Of a stretch of DNA of 64,000 bases, positions 1-9,324 are shown one piece after another. Position 1 is the first letter of the stretch. Each line of letters starts with the position of its first letter. The stretch covers positions 65,001 to 129,000 of the forward strand of contig CALSTX010000004.1 in the NCBI GenBank assembly GCA_943789375.1, in the 5' to 3' direction. Under the pieces are notes generated by a model. The model had not been told where the DNA came from, ran no database searches, and saw only the letters and a list, made by a program, of their open reading frames with translations. The position numbers were made by a program, and so were the translations under genes. Source of the DNA: an uncultured Opitutales bacterium. GTDB taxonomy: Bacteria; Verrucomicrobiota; Verrucomicrobiia; Opitutales; Seribacteraceae.

Positions 1-260
1 TGTTATCCAGTGCGAGTCCCTCGTTGATAACTGAGTTGGAGGAAAAACAAATATTGCATGATTTTAAAATCATTCAAGACCTAGAGTCATTAGATTTCGA
101 GTACACTGATTCCACATCTGTTGCTTTCCTTAGTATCAATGATAAATCAACTTTTGCTGAGAAAAATTTAGAACTAAACCAAGAAAATTCATTTGAAATT
201 CAGTATTTGAGCAATTTCGAGCACCACCAAGATGACCTGCTCTCTCAGTACACATTTTAG
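1..260 (+). CDS. 3' end of an unidentified protein (partial)
   Basis: The frame is open from the first complete codon (position 3), so this is more likely the tail of a gene starting upstream of the window than a small gene beginning at the internal TTG at 24. About 85 residues are visible. They are acidic and Asn/Glu/Ser-rich, with no membrane segment and no motif I recognise. The stop at 258-260 lies inside the next coding region, whose ATG at 232 overlaps it by 29 bases; this suggests translational coupling with the HtrA-like gene that follows. Function unknown. Confidence 0.5.
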   Translation, partial: LSSASPSLITELEEKQILHDFKIIQDLESLDFEYTDSTSVAFLSINDKSTFAEKNLELNQENSFEIQYLSNFEHHQDDLLSQYTF

Positions 261-1335
261 GTATCGCATCTACCCTTTTATCTTGGGTATATGTTTAGGG
301 CTTGCTCACTTTGGATATGCTGATGACCTAAGAAAACAGAACAACTCCCTTAATTTAGAGTCTAGGATTCAGCAGATATTCAAGAAATATCAATCCTCTG
401 TTGTAAGAGTCAAAGCTACTCGTGAGATTGTTTCTGATGGTAAGTCAAAGAGACTGCTCAAGATGGGTAGTGGTTTCTTCATTAGTAAAGACGGTCATAT
501 TCTAACAACAGGTTTACTTCTTCAACCAGATCGAGTTTGGGTTGAGTTTAAAAATGCTTTTTATCTGGCAGAAAAAATTGGGAGCGATTCACTCTGCAAT
601 CTTTCTCTTTTAAAGATTACAAATAAACCAAAGGATTTTACCTTTGTCTCTTTAAATGACTCTTTTCACGGAAATCAACAAGGCTCATTCATGGTGGCTC
701 TTACTTGTGCGTTAGAGTTTCAGGTTGGGCCTACTTATGGATTGTTTCAGAGTGAAGAATTTTCTTTTGGAAAAAAAATGTTTCCGACGAAAATGATCAG
801 AGGTAGTTTGGACCTTGGTCCTGGTGAGGTTGGTGCTCCAGTTTTTGATCTCAAAGGCAGATTTCTTGGGATTTGTCATGCTGCTCTTCCTGATTTGCGT
901 TCATCTTTTGTGCTTCCTGCAAAAGCTTGTCAGAGAATTCGAGATGATTTGCTCTTTTCAGGAGGTGTTACCTATGGGTGGTTTGGAATTACAACCACAA
1001 AGAAACTGAATGATAACAATGGCTTTGATATTATTATAGCAGGAATTTTCAAAGATTCACCTGCTTTCAAATCAAACTTTAAGGTTGGAGACATCATATC
1101 TGAAATAAATGAAATTCCCGTTACCAATCAAGGCGATCTTGCGAATACTGCATTTTTCGCTCGACCAGATAATATTTTAGATTTCTTAGTTCTTAGAGAT
1201 GACAAAGAAATTAAAGTTTCCTTAAAAGTTGAAAAAAGACCGGTTTATCAAAGTTCTGACGCTCAATTAGAGAGAAATTCCACCAATAGTGATATTAACT
1301 CTACACTTTTAATTAATAAGGCGGGCAAAGAATAA
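232..1335 (+). CDS. Secreted HtrA-like serine protease homologue, catalytically dead, with PDZ domain
   Basis: 367 aa. Residues 1-30 form an export signal (hydrophobic FILGICLGLAHFGYA before DD). Residues about 45-245 follow the trypsin/HtrA fold: GSGFFISKDGHILTT, a GSDSLCNLSLLKI strand and a GPGEVGAPVFDLKGRFLGI strand. Residues about 260-340 look like a PDZ domain (DSPAFKSNFKVGDIISEINE). All three catalytic positions are replaced. The HtrA His aligns with Leu95, the Asp with Asn123, and the Ser of GNSGGP with Val200 in GEVGAP. It should therefore bind but not cut polypeptides, probably in the periplasm. It overlaps the preceding gene tail by 29 bases and precedes fumarase by about 40 bases. 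Family assignment is firm; the scaffold or chaperone role is inferred. Confidence 0.8.
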   Translation: MTCSLSTHFRYRIYPFILGICLGLAHFGYADDLRKQNNSLNLESRIQQIFKKYQSSVVRVKATREIVSDGKSKRLLKMGSGFFISKDGHILTTGLLLQPDRVWVEFKNAFYLAEKIGSDSLCNLSLLKITNKPKDFTFVSLNDSFHGNQQGSFMVALTCALEFQVGPTYGLFQSEEFSFGKKMFPTKMIRGSLDLGPGEVGAPVFDLKGRFLGICHAALPDLRSSFVLPAKACQRIRDDLLFSGGVTYGWFGITTTKKLNDNNGFDIIIAGIFKDSPAFKSNFKVGDIISEINEIPVTNQGDLANTAFFARPDNILDFLVLRDDKEIKVSLKVEKRPVYQSSDAQLERNSTNSDINSTLLINKAGKE

Positions 1336-1374
1336 TAGTTTTGTATTTTCGCTGATTGTTAAAATTTTTATGTA

Positions 1375-3000
1375 ATGACTGAAAATAATCATCAAAATAT
1401 ATTTCCTTTATCTAATACAAAAAAGGTTGAATGGAAGAGATTAGAATCCTGTGATCAGTTTATTCAACATTCCTCCTTCGAGGGTGAACAAATACTTAAA
1501 GTTGATAGTAAAGCTCTTGAGATATTGGCAAAAGAAGCATTTCACGACATTTCACACTTCCTTCGAAGTAATCACTTGATGCAACTCAGGGGAATTTTGG
1601 AGGATGAAGAGGCTTCTGCAAATGATCGGTTTGTTGCTTTAGATTTGCTCCGCAATTCTCAAATAGCTTCGGAAGGTATTTTGCCTATGTGTCAAGATAC
1701 AGGTACAGCCATTGTTGTTGCAAAAAAAGGTCGACTTGTTTGGACGGATGGCACGGATGAAAATGCTCTTTCCTGTGGCATTGAATCAACTTACAACTCT
1801 GATAATTTGAGGTTTTCTCAACTTGCACCAATTGGCATGTTTGAAGAAAAAAATACGCGGACGAATCTACCTGCTCAAATAGACTTGTATCAAACTGCTG
1901 GGGATGAATTCCATTTTCTTTTCATGGCAAAAGGCGGAGGCTCCGCCAATAAAACTTTTTTGCACCAAGGTACTCCATCTTTGTTAAAAGAGGAACTTTT
2001 ACTCGAATACTTGGATGAACGAATTGCAGCACTTGGCACTGCGGCCTGCCCACCTTATCATTTAGCGATCGTTATTGGAGGGACTTCTGCGGAATCAAAC
2101 TTAAAAACAGTGAAACTTGCCAGTGCGAGGTATCTCGACGACTTGCCAACTGTTGGAAATGAAAGAGGGCATGCCATTCGATGCCTCGATTTAGAATCTA
2201 AAATTTTAAAACTTACTCAAAAACGCGGAATCGGTGCTCAGTTTGGAGGTAAATACTTTTGTCTTGATGTTCGAGTTATTCGGTTACCAAGGCACGGAGC
2301 TAGCCTTCCTATTGGTATTGGAGTTAGCTGTTCAGCAGATCGGCAAGCTCTTGGGAAAATATCCAAAGATGGTGTTTTTCTTGAGCAATTAGAGACAAAT
2401 CCAAGCAGGTTTCTACCTGATATTAACGATGATGAAGCAGGAGATGTTGTTGAGATTGACCTGAGTAAAGGTATGGATGCAGTTTTATCTGAATTGAACA
2501 AGTACCCTGTGAAGACTCGATTGTCACTCAACGGACCATTAATAGTGGCTCGTGACCTTGCACATTCTCGCCTGCGGGAGAGGTTAAATGCAGGGGAGGA
2601 TTTGCCTGATTATTTTAAGCAATTTCCTGTTTATTATGCAGGTCCTGCCAAAACACCAGAAGGTTATGCTTCTGGCTCTTTTGGGCCAACCACTGCAGGT
2701 CGTATGGATGCCTTCGTTAATAAATTTCAAGAAGCCGGTGGTTCCATGGTAATGCTAGCCAAAGGTAATCGATCCAAGATGGTGGCTCAGGCATGTAAAA
2801 AACACGGGGGTTTTTATCTTGGAAGTATTGGCGGTTCTGCTGCAAGATTGGCTCAAAATTGCATCAAAAGCATGGAAACACTTGAATTTGCAGAATTGGG
2901 AATGGAGGCAATTCGAAAGATAGAAGTAGAGAACTTTCCAGCTTTCATTATAACCGATAATAAAGGAAATGATTTCTTTTTAGGCGAGAATGCTGTTTAG
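1375..3000 (+). CDS. fum: Fumarate hydratase class I (iron-sulfur)
   Basis: 541 aa, close to the 548 aa of E. coli FumA/FumB. It interconverts fumarate and malate in the TCA cycle, in the cytoplasm. The three cysteines expected to hold the [4Fe-4S] cluster are at 106 (LPMCQDTGT), 225 (AACPPYH) and 319 (VSCSADRQ), each one residue off the E. coli FumA numbering. The C-terminal beta-type domain includes [20 protein letters not shown] and KGNRSK. The alpha and beta parts are fused in one chain, unlike the two-subunit archaeal type. The 4Fe-4S form is oxygen-sensitive. The gene stands between secreted-protein genes with no TCA neighbours. Confidence 0.95.
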   Translation: MTENNHQNIFPLSNTKKVEWKRLESCDQFIQHSSFEGEQILKVDSKALEILAKEAFHDISHFLRSNHLMQLRGILEDEEASANDRFVALDLLRNSQIASEGILPMCQDTGTAIVVAKKGRLVWTDGTDENALSCGIESTYNSDNLRFSQLAPIGMFEEKNTRTNLPAQIDLYQTAGDEFHFLFMAKGGGSANKTFLHQGTPSLLKEELLLEYLDERIAALGTAACPPYHLAIVIGGTSAESNLKTVKLASARYLDDLPTVGNERGHAIRCLDLESKILKLTQKRGIGAQFGGKYFCLDVRVIRLPRHGASLPIGIGVSCSADRQALGKISKDGVFLEQLETNPSRFLPDINDDEAGDVVEIDLSKGMDAVLSELNKYPVKTRLSLNGPLIVARDLAHSRLRERLNAGEDLPDYFKQFPVYYAGPAKTPEGYASGSFGPTTAGRMDAFVNKFQEAGGSMVMLAKGNRSKMVAQACKKHGGFYLGSIGGSAARLAQNCIKSMETLEFAELGMEAIRKIEVENFPAFIITDNKGNDFFLGENAV

Positions 3001-3062
3001 GTTTCATTGTTTTAAGTATAATTTTACTTGTAATAAATCTTCCTCATCCCTAGGAGAGGTTT

Positions 3063-3629
3063 GTGCAATTATGTAGACACTTTATAATTTACCTCTTTTT
3101 TATTCCTGCTCTTTTAGTTGCAAAGCCTAGCTTTAAGACTGTTAAGGGAGTTGAGGGCTTTGAGTCTACATTTTATTCTGAACAGTCAGGTTTACCTTAT
3201 CTCTCCATTCTTTACAGGGCAGCTTCTTCAGAGCGACCTAAATTAGGTTTTTTGAAGTTTGGGATTTCCTTTCTAAAACTAGAGCATTTACATATTCGGT
3301 TAGATTTACGCCATGCCCCGTCAAAGCAACTATTATTGATGTGGGATCAATTATTGATGCAAAAAGCGATTAGGTATGCATCGATGCAACCCATCCATTT
3401 AGCTTTAATTGATCAAGGGGGTGAGCTGTTTAATTTTGTCGCCACTAATGGAAAGTTTACATCATCAGGTGAATTACGTTTATGGGATAAAGTTGTTTGT
3501 TCTAGTGCACAGAATACACAGCAATTTGAAAAAGTTTCGATTGCTTATGATGATCAATCCAATGCTTTAATTGTCATGTTTGGAAAGGACGACTCAAAGC
3601 CTATTATTTTACCATTACCCAACTCATAA
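3063..3629 (+). CDS. Small secreted protein of unknown function
   Basis: 188 aa starting at GTG 3063, chosen because a good ribosome-binding sequence (TAGGAGAG) lies just upstream and a hydrophobic signal segment (FIIYLFFIPALLVA) begins at once. The mature part from about residue 22 is mixed alpha/beta with no cysteine pair, lipobox or catalytic motif that I recognise. It stops 19 bases before the next, much larger secreted-protein gene and may be co-transcribed with it. Function unknown. Confidence 0.65.
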   Translation: MQLCRHFIIYLFFIPALLVAKPSFKTVKGVEGFESTFYSEQSGLPYLSILYRAASSERPKLGFLKFGISFLKLEHLHIRLDLRHAPSKQLLLMWDQLLMQKAIRYASMQPIHLALIDQGGELFNFVATNGKFTSSGELRLWDKVVCSSAQNTQQFEKVSIAYDDQSNALIVMFGKDDSKPIILPLPNS

Positions 3630-3648
3630 ATCTAGTCTTTGAAATTCT

Positions 3649-6600
3649 ATGAAAACCAATCATTATAAAAAAATAATTCTGTGTAAGCTTGTCTTTCTTT
3701 GTCTTAATTTCACTTTTTCATTACAAGCACAAGTGAATTTTACAGATTCTAACTTCGAGAAATTAATAAGAGAAAAAGTTGAATGGGGTTGGATTTGGGT
3801 ACCTAACTATACGGGCGAAAATTACCAGTTTTTGGAAGAAGACTTCTCCAATGTTTATTACTTAAGTTTTGATAGTGATGATGATAAAATATCATCTTTA
3901 GTGGACTTACAGTGGTTTCCCAACCTTCAAACCCTCCATATTTGGGATGCATCTAATATCGATGACTTTTCTCCGATCTGGGGATTGAGTGATCAACTTC
4001 AAGATCTCGCCATTAATCGGAGCACTGAATCCAAGCTTTCTGGAGTCTCTGTAATGAATAAGTTAGTGTCCTTGGATCTTGAGCATAATAATTTAACGAG
4101 TCTGTCTTTTTTGGGAAGTCATCCGGATTTAACCAATTTGTATCTTTCAGTAAACTATCTTGATCTTAGTGACCCCGATATTACAGGAGCAATCACAAGT
4201 TTTTCTACGCAAATTCAGGAAACCAGAAATTTGCTCGGTTGGTGGTGGTATGCAGACACTGTTGAGTTTGAACCTCAATATCCCGCATCTTTTAAAAATC
4301 TTGACAGTGAAACATCAAGAATTCAGCAGATCCTTTCCTCAACACCAAGCGATGCGGAGGCAAATTTACTACGAGGGATTTATAAACTTTTTAATATCAT
4401 AGAAAGTACGGATGCATCGGGACTCAAGGAATTTGCGGTATCTGTGGGAGTTGATCCTGCGATACGTAATTTTGTCCTGAGCGATTTATCTGTTCTCGAG
4501 AATTATGATGTGGATCTACAAACATCTTTTCAAATGGGTGAGTTAGCGGAATTATTTCAAAATTCAATCATTCCAGACCTAGAAGAAATTGATCAATATT
4601 TTGCGAATATTACCTCCTCTAATGTTATAATTTTGCAACCAAATATAACAGGTTCTGAGGGTACGGTAACAGTTGATTATGCAGATGTATTGGTCCTTCG
4701 TACGATGACTAATTTATTAGCAGGTTTGGCGTCTCTCCAGTCTGGGTATGACTGGGATATGAATGCTGGGCAAATGGACGAACTTGACGATTCAGGTGAT
4801 ATGAATGTGGAGCAAATTAGGGCACATAATCCGAATTTTGCAGGGATTCGCAGTACAGCTCAGTTGGCAAAAGCAAAAGTCTTTTTCCAAGCTGCAATAG
4901 ATTTGTACCAACTTGCGTCTCCCTATCTTACAGATTACAATCGACTAGGATTTGATGATCGGCTTTTTGCTTTATCGATCAATGATCTCGAGGATGAAGC
5001 AGATTTTCGCAGTGCCTTGCTCGAATTGGAAAGTTCTTTTGCAGGACCTTTCTCCTTTGAAGAGGGTGGAGACCGGATTGATTTGAGTCGTTTGTTTGCA
5101 GGAGAGGTAGACCTAGCAAACCTTTTACCGGAAAATAAAAATGATAAATTTACAACCGATCAAATCAGCGACCCAACCTTCGGAGGTTTGTTCCCGGATT
5201 GGACACAACGCCGTGTCTCAGATGAGATCGAAGAAGCAGAACTACTATGGGATGAAAGAGCGATTGTTTTTTGGCGATGGGAGTCGATTAAAGATGATCC
5301 GTATTCCGCAAATTCATGGAGCAAGCAGTCTGTTGTTTTGCGCTACTTGGGTGATGATTCAGAAGAGGTTTTGTTCAGTGTAAATACTAAAGGCTTGGTT
5401 TCTGAACTAGGTCTCGATACGACAATGAATTCGAACTTATGGTTGGAGGAAAGTAAGGTTTGCGTTTCCCCGGACAGAACACGATTAATTTTTGGTTATG
5501 CCTTAACTGATTCTATTGCTGGTATGTCCGAGAATCGTTATCTTGTTCGGATCATTAGCTACGATATGCTAACCCGTTCGAGCTCAATCGTTCGAGAGTG
5601 GATAGGATCTGAAATTTCTGGTTCTATTGGTGCGGATTATGTAGACTTTTGTATTGATGCCTTAGTAGTCGATTGGAGCGAGGGAAAGATTTATTTCTCC
5701 GAAGAGATACTTAGTAGTGAAGGAGCATCAGCACAGGTCGATTACATTAAGTTAGTCTCCTGTGGTTTTGATGGTCAGAACCTTACCGCGGTCAAGAGAT
5801 TTGAACGGCTTGAATCTGGTATGAGTAGCCTCGAGCCAACTATTTCGATGATACATCTAAGCAATAGTGATTTATTAACGATTCGTATTTCCCTTGAATA
5901 CTCCGACAGCATGGGATCATCAAGTATGTATGAAATCCATACTATTGATTCCAATGGCAACCAACTTGTTGTTCCTATTGAAAACGAGAGTAGGGGAAGC
6001 GGTGTTGCAAGTAGTGAATCGCTGGATTCCTTCAACACTTTCTCTTTATCTGAAGATGATTCCGAAATCTACTTCATAACCTATGATCAGGACTTATACA
6101 GTACATCTGTTAAGGAACCATCCATTACTAGAATAACGAATCAGGGATATGATAAGGAGACTGTGGTCGATTTATCGAACCTTACTTATCGGACAGATAT
6201 TTGGGATTACTGGTCGAGTTTTAGAAAACCTGAAGTCGTTATGATGTCAGAGATTGAAGAAACTAAAATAATTTTCGGAGTGGAATACCTTGGAGGGCAG
6301 GGAATGTCACCATTTACAGCAGCTGAAATACTTGAAGTAAATCTCTCGACTGGAGGTTATAAGGTTCTAACAACCGGCAAGTTAGAATATGATTGGGCAT
6401 TAGGTATGAATACTGCGTACGATGATTTTTCAACTTTTTCGATTTTTTATCCAGACGGGGCAGTGCAACCTCCACAAACCAACACTGATTCCGATGGTGA
6501 CGGACTACCAGATGATATTGAAATAGCCGCAGGTATGAACCCAAATTCTAGTGACAAAATTGTTATTGATGCCGTTTACAGCTACTTTTTTAGTCAGGGG

Positions 6601-6825
6601 GAAGGAGCGGTGAAATCTTTACAACAAGCAAAGCCTCATACCTACAACTGGTATTTTCAGCCTGAGATCGGGTGGATGTGGACAGATCACTCCACTTTTC
6701 CTTACATTTTTAAATCTACCACAGATGGACAATCAGGGAGTTGGATGTATTTTAGTGAGCAATCGGCCAATCCAATACAGATGTATGATTACAATCTCGA
6801 AAGTTGGTTGAATCTCGGAGAATAA
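3649..6825 (+). CDS. Large secreted protein: leucine-rich segment, Ca2+-binding-like motif, aromatic C-terminal module
   Basis: 1058 aa with a signal peptide (LVFLCLNFTFSLQAQ). Residues about 70-180 contain short leucine-rich-repeat-like units (LVSLDLEHNNLTSLSFLG). The middle (about 200-900) is unassigned; the second half has a beta-propeller-like look with repeated SPDRTRLIFGYA-type stretches. Near residue 945 is DSDGDGLPDDIE, a thrombospondin-type-3/dockerin-like Asp-rich calcium motif often placed before C-terminal sorting or anchoring domains. The last ~60 residues (YNWYFQPEIGWMWT, FPYIF, WMYF) match the aromatic module found at the ends of three other secreted proteins in this window. 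Probably cell-surface or secreted; substrate unknown. No strong ribosome-binding site is seen before the ATG. Confidence 0.7.
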   Translation: MKTNHYKKIILCKLVFLCLNFTFSLQAQVNFTDSNFEKLIREKVEWGWIWVPNYTGENYQFLEEDFSNVYYLSFDSDDDKISSLVDLQWFPNLQTLHIWDASNIDDFSPIWGLSDQLQDLAINRSTESKLSGVSVMNKLVSLDLEHNNLTSLSFLGSHPDLTNLYLSVNYLDLSDPDITGAITSFSTQIQETRNLLGWWWYADTVEFEPQYPASFKNLDSETSRIQQILSSTPSDAEANLLRGIYKLFNIIESTDASGLKEFAVSVGVDPAIRNFVLSDLSVLENYDVDLQTSFQMGELAELFQNSIIPDLEEIDQYFANITSSNVIILQPNITGSEGTVTVDYADVLVLRTMTNLLAGLASLQSGYDWDMNAGQMDELDDSGDMNVEQIRAHNPNFAGIRSTAQLAKAKVFFQAAIDLYQLASPYLTDYNRLGFDDRLFALSINDLEDEADFRSALLELESSFAGPFSFEEGGDRIDLSRLFAGEVDLANLLPENKNDKFTTDQISDPTFGGLFPDWTQRRVSDEIEEAELLWDERAIVFWRWESIKDDPYSANSWSKQSVVLRYLGDDSEEVLFSVNTKGLVSELGLDTTMNSNLWLEESKVCVSPDRTRLIFGYALTDSIAGMSENRYLVRIISYDMLTRSSSIVREWIGSEISGSIGADYVDFCIDALVVDWSEGKIYFSEEILSSEGASAQVDYIKLVSCGFDGQNLTAVKRFERLESGMSSLEPTISMIHLSNSDLLTIRISLEYSDSMGSSSMYEIHTIDSNGNQLVVPIENESRGSGVASSESLDSFNTFSLSEDDSEIYFITYDQDLYSTSVKEPSITRITNQGYDKETVVDLSNLTYRTDIWDYWSSFRKPEVVMMSEIEETKIIFGVEYLGGQGMSPFTAAEILEVNLSTGGYKVLTTGKLEYDWALGMNTAYDDFSTFSIFYPDGAVQPPQTNTDSDGDGLPDDIEIAAGMNPNSSDKIVIDAVYSYFFSQGEGAVKSLQQAKPHTYNWYFQPEIGWMWTDHSTFPYIFKSTTDGQSGSWMYFSEQSANPIQMYDYNLESWLNLGE

Positions 6826-6834
6826 AGATTGGGA

Positions 6835-7269
6835 TCAGCTTTCTTCGCTCAAAAAGCGAAGGGCAGCGATGTAGCCAGTATATCCCATTCCTGCTATCAC
6901 CGCGGATGCTATGCCAGAAATAAGAGATTTGTGTCGAAAGTCTTCACGGGCATGAATGTTGGATAAGTGAACCTCAACGGTTTTCAGCCCGGATGCAACT
7001 ACTGCGTCCCGTAAGGCTACACTTGTGTGTGTGAATCCTCCAGGATTTAGGATTAAACCGGACAAGCCCTCATCTGCCCATTCGTGAATTTTGTCAATCA
7101 ATGCTCCTTCGTGGTTGGACTGGTAAGCACTGATGCTATGCCCAAGGGTTTTGGCTTCTACCGACACAAACTGTTCAATTTCTTCAAGAGTTGTGGACCC
7201 ATAAATGTTAGGTTCACGTTTGCCGAGACGGTCTAAGTTAGGACCATTTAGAAATCCAATTGTTTTCAT
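6835..7269 (-). CDS. aroQ: 3-dehydroquinate dehydratase, type II
   Basis: 144 aa, the normal length for the type II enzyme, which forms a dodecamer. It converts 3-dehydroquinate to 3-dehydroshikimate in the shikimate pathway, in the cytoplasm. Diagnostic blocks are present: GPNLDRLGKREPNIYG with the active-site Arg18 and Tyr23, the NPGGFTHTSVALRDA loop, and EVHLSNIHARE with the catalytic His. It is convergent with the preceding secreted-protein gene (9-base gap) and lies downstream of the NIF3-family gene on the same strand. No other aro gene is nearby. Confidence 0.96.
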   Translation of the reverse strand: MKTIGFLNGPNLDRLGKREPNIYGSTTLEEIEQFVSVEAKTLGHSISAYQSNHEGALIDKIHEWADEGLSGLILNPGGFTHTSVALRDAVVASGLKTVEVHLSNIHAREDFRHKSLISGIASAVIAGMGYTGYIAALRFLSEES

Positions 7270-7313
7270 TCATACTAGTAAGTAACATATTTAAGTTTTC
7301 GCAATCATTGATA

Positions 7314-8081
7314 TTATAAAGGGCAGTCAGTTGAAATGAATTCAAAAGGGAGATTAAACTCTTGAGCTAACTCAGCACCAAGAGCTTCTACGCCAAAGGT
7401 TTCTGTCGCATAATGACCGCAAGTGAATAGATTCAACTTATTTTCTTGTGCATAATTAAAATGATTTTGCTTGAGCTCTCCTGTAATAAGAGTGTCCACA
7501 CCTGAGGAAGATAGTCTATCCACTGCACTTTGCCCTGACCCAGAAAGAATCGCAATCTTGTCTGGGTTCTGTGAACCAAATTCCATGCAATGGATACCTC
7601 GACTAAAAACTTTTTGTAACCGAGACTTCAGTTGATCTCTTGTCTGGTTACAATCGGTAATTAATCCGATATCTTGACCTTCGTAGGGCAGGAAGGTATC
7701 GATTTTATTTAGCCCAAGTTTGTCTGCGATGAGAACATTGTTACCAATTTCAGGATGACAATCAAGGGGTAGATGGGCTCCAAAGACAGCCAGGTTATGA
7801 TCCATGCAATGCTTGATCTTTTGGTAATGGGTTTGGGTTAATGGGGTAGGAGGGGTCCAGAAAATGCCGTGGTGAACAATGAGGAAATCAACATTTCTTT
7901 CCGTTGCCTTCATAAAAGGAACGTATCCAGCATCCACGGAAGCCCCTATTTTACTAACTTCACCACTGTTCTCAATTTGCAATCCGTTAAAAGCACCAGG
8001 GAAATCCTTAATATCTTTCAAATATATGCGTTCTTTGCAGTAGCTAGTAATTTCAGATAGGCTGACCATTGAAATAATCAT
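7314..8081 (-). CDS. NIF3/YbgI family dinuclear metal-binding protein
   Basis: 255 aa. The family (DUF34, NIF3-like, sometimes labelled GTP cyclohydrolase 1 type 2) forms a toroidal hexamer with a two-metal site; its true substrate is unsettled. Metal-binding blocks are visible: LIVHHGIFW, AHLPLDCHPEIGNN, and near the C-terminus a GHYATETFGVEALG block. The first ATG gives MIISMVSLSE; the in-frame ATG at 8069 (MVSLSEI) fits the usual family start better, so the N-terminus may be four residues shorter. It is transcribed toward aroQ with a 44-base gap and diverges from the tRNA-Met/rpsB block. Confidence 0.9.
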   Translation of the reverse strand: MIISMVSLSEITSYCKERIYLKDIKDFPGAFNGLQIENSGEVSKIGASVDAGYVPFMKATERNVDFLIVHHGIFWTPPTPLTQTHYQKIKHCMDHNLAVFGAHLPLDCHPEIGNNVLIADKLGLNKIDTFLPYEGQDIGLITDCNQTRDQLKSRLQKVFSRGIHCMEFGSQNPDKIAILSGSGQSAVDRLSSSGVDTLITGELKQNHFNYAQENKLNLFTCGHYATETFGVEALGAELAQEFNLPFEFISTDCPL

Positions 8082-8139
8082 TCAGAATAACTTTATTTTG
8101 GCAATGAACGAAGTGTGTTTTGTTTTTGTATCTTTTCTA

Positions 8140-8170
8140 TTGCCATGAATAAGATATTATGAGTTATTAT
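8140..8170 (+). promoter_or_regulatory. Candidate promoter for tRNA-Met / rpsB-tsf
   Basis: TTGCCA at 8140-8145 and TATTAT at 8165-8170 resemble sigma-70 -35 and -10 boxes, though the 19-base spacing is longer than ideal. The tRNA begins 14 bases after the -10 element. Nothing else between 8082 and 8183 looks like a gene. Confidence 0.35.
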
Positions 8171-8183
8171 TCGCTTAACTTGC

Positions 8184-8260
<77 letters not shown>

Positions 8261-8291
8261 ATCCTACATAATCCAAAAGAAAATTATTTCT

Positions 8292-8312
8292 CCCAAGCTT
8301 GTTCGGCTTGGG
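8292..8312 (+). promoter_or_regulatory. Hairpin in the rpsB leader
   Basis: A perfect 7-bp inverted repeat, CCCAAGC / GCTTGGG with a 7-base loop, lies between the tRNA and rpsB. It may act as a processing site, a weak attenuator or a leader element. It is followed by CTTTAAAA and not a run of T, so it is not a strong intrinsic terminator. It also argues against an rpsB start at TTG 8299, which would fall in the loop. Confidence 0.45.
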
Positions 8313-8328
8313 CTTTAAAATTCAAATT

Positions 8329-9300
8329 ATGAACATTACCGTAAAAGATCTACTTGATGCTGGCGTACATTTTGGCCACCAAGTTCGCAGATGGAATCCA
8401 AAATCAAAGCCTTTTGTTTATGACAATCGTCATGGCATTTCGATTATTGATCTAGAAAAAACCTATGATCAACTGGAGAAGGCATCCAAAGCCATTGAGG
8501 AAGTCGTCTCTCAAGGAAAGCAAGTTCTCCTTGTTGGCACAAAGAGGCAGGCTCAGGAACCCATAAGGGAATTAGCCGCAGCTACGAACATGCCATTCAG
8601 CGTAAATCGTTGGATGGGAGGAACACTTACAAATTTTGAAACAGTTTCGACAAGTCTTACGAAATACAAAAAGTTTCTTCGGATGGAAGAAGACGGGAGC
8701 TTAGACAAGTTACCCGGTAAAGAAGGTGCAGCCGTCAAAAGACAAATGGCTAGAATGCATCGAAATTTTGAAGGTATGCTTAACTTGCAGGGACTTCCTG
8801 GGGCGATGTTCGTTATTGATTCTCACAACGAAGCCATTGCCATAGCTGAAGCAAATCGTCTGAAAATTCCTGTCATTGCTCTGGTAGACAGTAATTCAGA
8901 TCCATCTCTTCTTACTCATCCTATTCCTGGAAATGATGACTCCACGAAATCTATTAGAATTATTGTGGATGTAATTCTGGACTCTATCCAAAGTGGTTCC
9001 TCCAAAAGAGTGGAAGCTCCGACTCGCCGTATGGATATTACACCTGTTGCTCAAGAGCCTGATTTCATGGACCAAGAAGACGAGCCCGAGGTAACCCTTC
9101 CAGAGGGATACGAGGAAAGTGATTTTGATGACCGCAGACCGAATTCTTCAGATGACAAAGTTGAATCCCCTGCTAAACCAGCTGAACCTGAGGCGGTGAA
9201 ACCAGAGGCTCAAGCGGAAGAAACAGGTAAAGAAAAAGAAACAGAAGAACCAGCCAAGGCAGATGCTGCAGCCGAGGCAGAAAAGGCAATAGAATCTTAA
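8329..9300 (+). CDS. rpsB: 30S ribosomal protein S2 with long C-terminal extension
   Basis: 323 aa from ATG 8329, the start that yields the conserved S2 N-terminus (MNITVKDLLDAGVHFGHQ). The core runs to about residue 230 and includes RWMGGTLTNFETV and the DSNSDPSLLTHPIPGNDDS block. The last ~90 residues are a low-complexity Glu/Ala/Lys/Pro tail (about 240-323) not present in E. coli S2, which has 241 aa. The tail is presumably disordered and exposed on the small subunit. tsf follows 24 bases downstream, the standard rpsB-tsf operon. Confidence 0.97.
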   Translation: MNITVKDLLDAGVHFGHQVRRWNPKSKPFVYDNRHGISIIDLEKTYDQLEKASKAIEEVVSQGKQVLLVGTKRQAQEPIRELAAATNMPFSVNRWMGGTLTNFETVSTSLTKYKKFLRMEEDGSLDKLPGKEGAAVKRQMARMHRNFEGMLNLQGLPGAMFVIDSHNEAIAIAEANRLKIPVIALVDSNSDPSLLTHPIPGNDDSTKSIRIIVDVILDSIQSGSSKRVEAPTRRMDITPVAQEPDFMDQEDEPEVTLPEGYEESDFDDRRPNSSDDKVESPAKPAEPEAVKPEAQAEETGKEKETEEPAKADAAAEAEKAIES

Positions 9301-9324
9301 TTCAAATTTAACTACTTACTCGAT

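Noticed and set aside
8299-8328. Upstream TTG start for rpsB
   Set aside because: It lies in the loop of the leader hairpin and adds residues not found in S2; ATG 8329 gives the conserved N-terminus.
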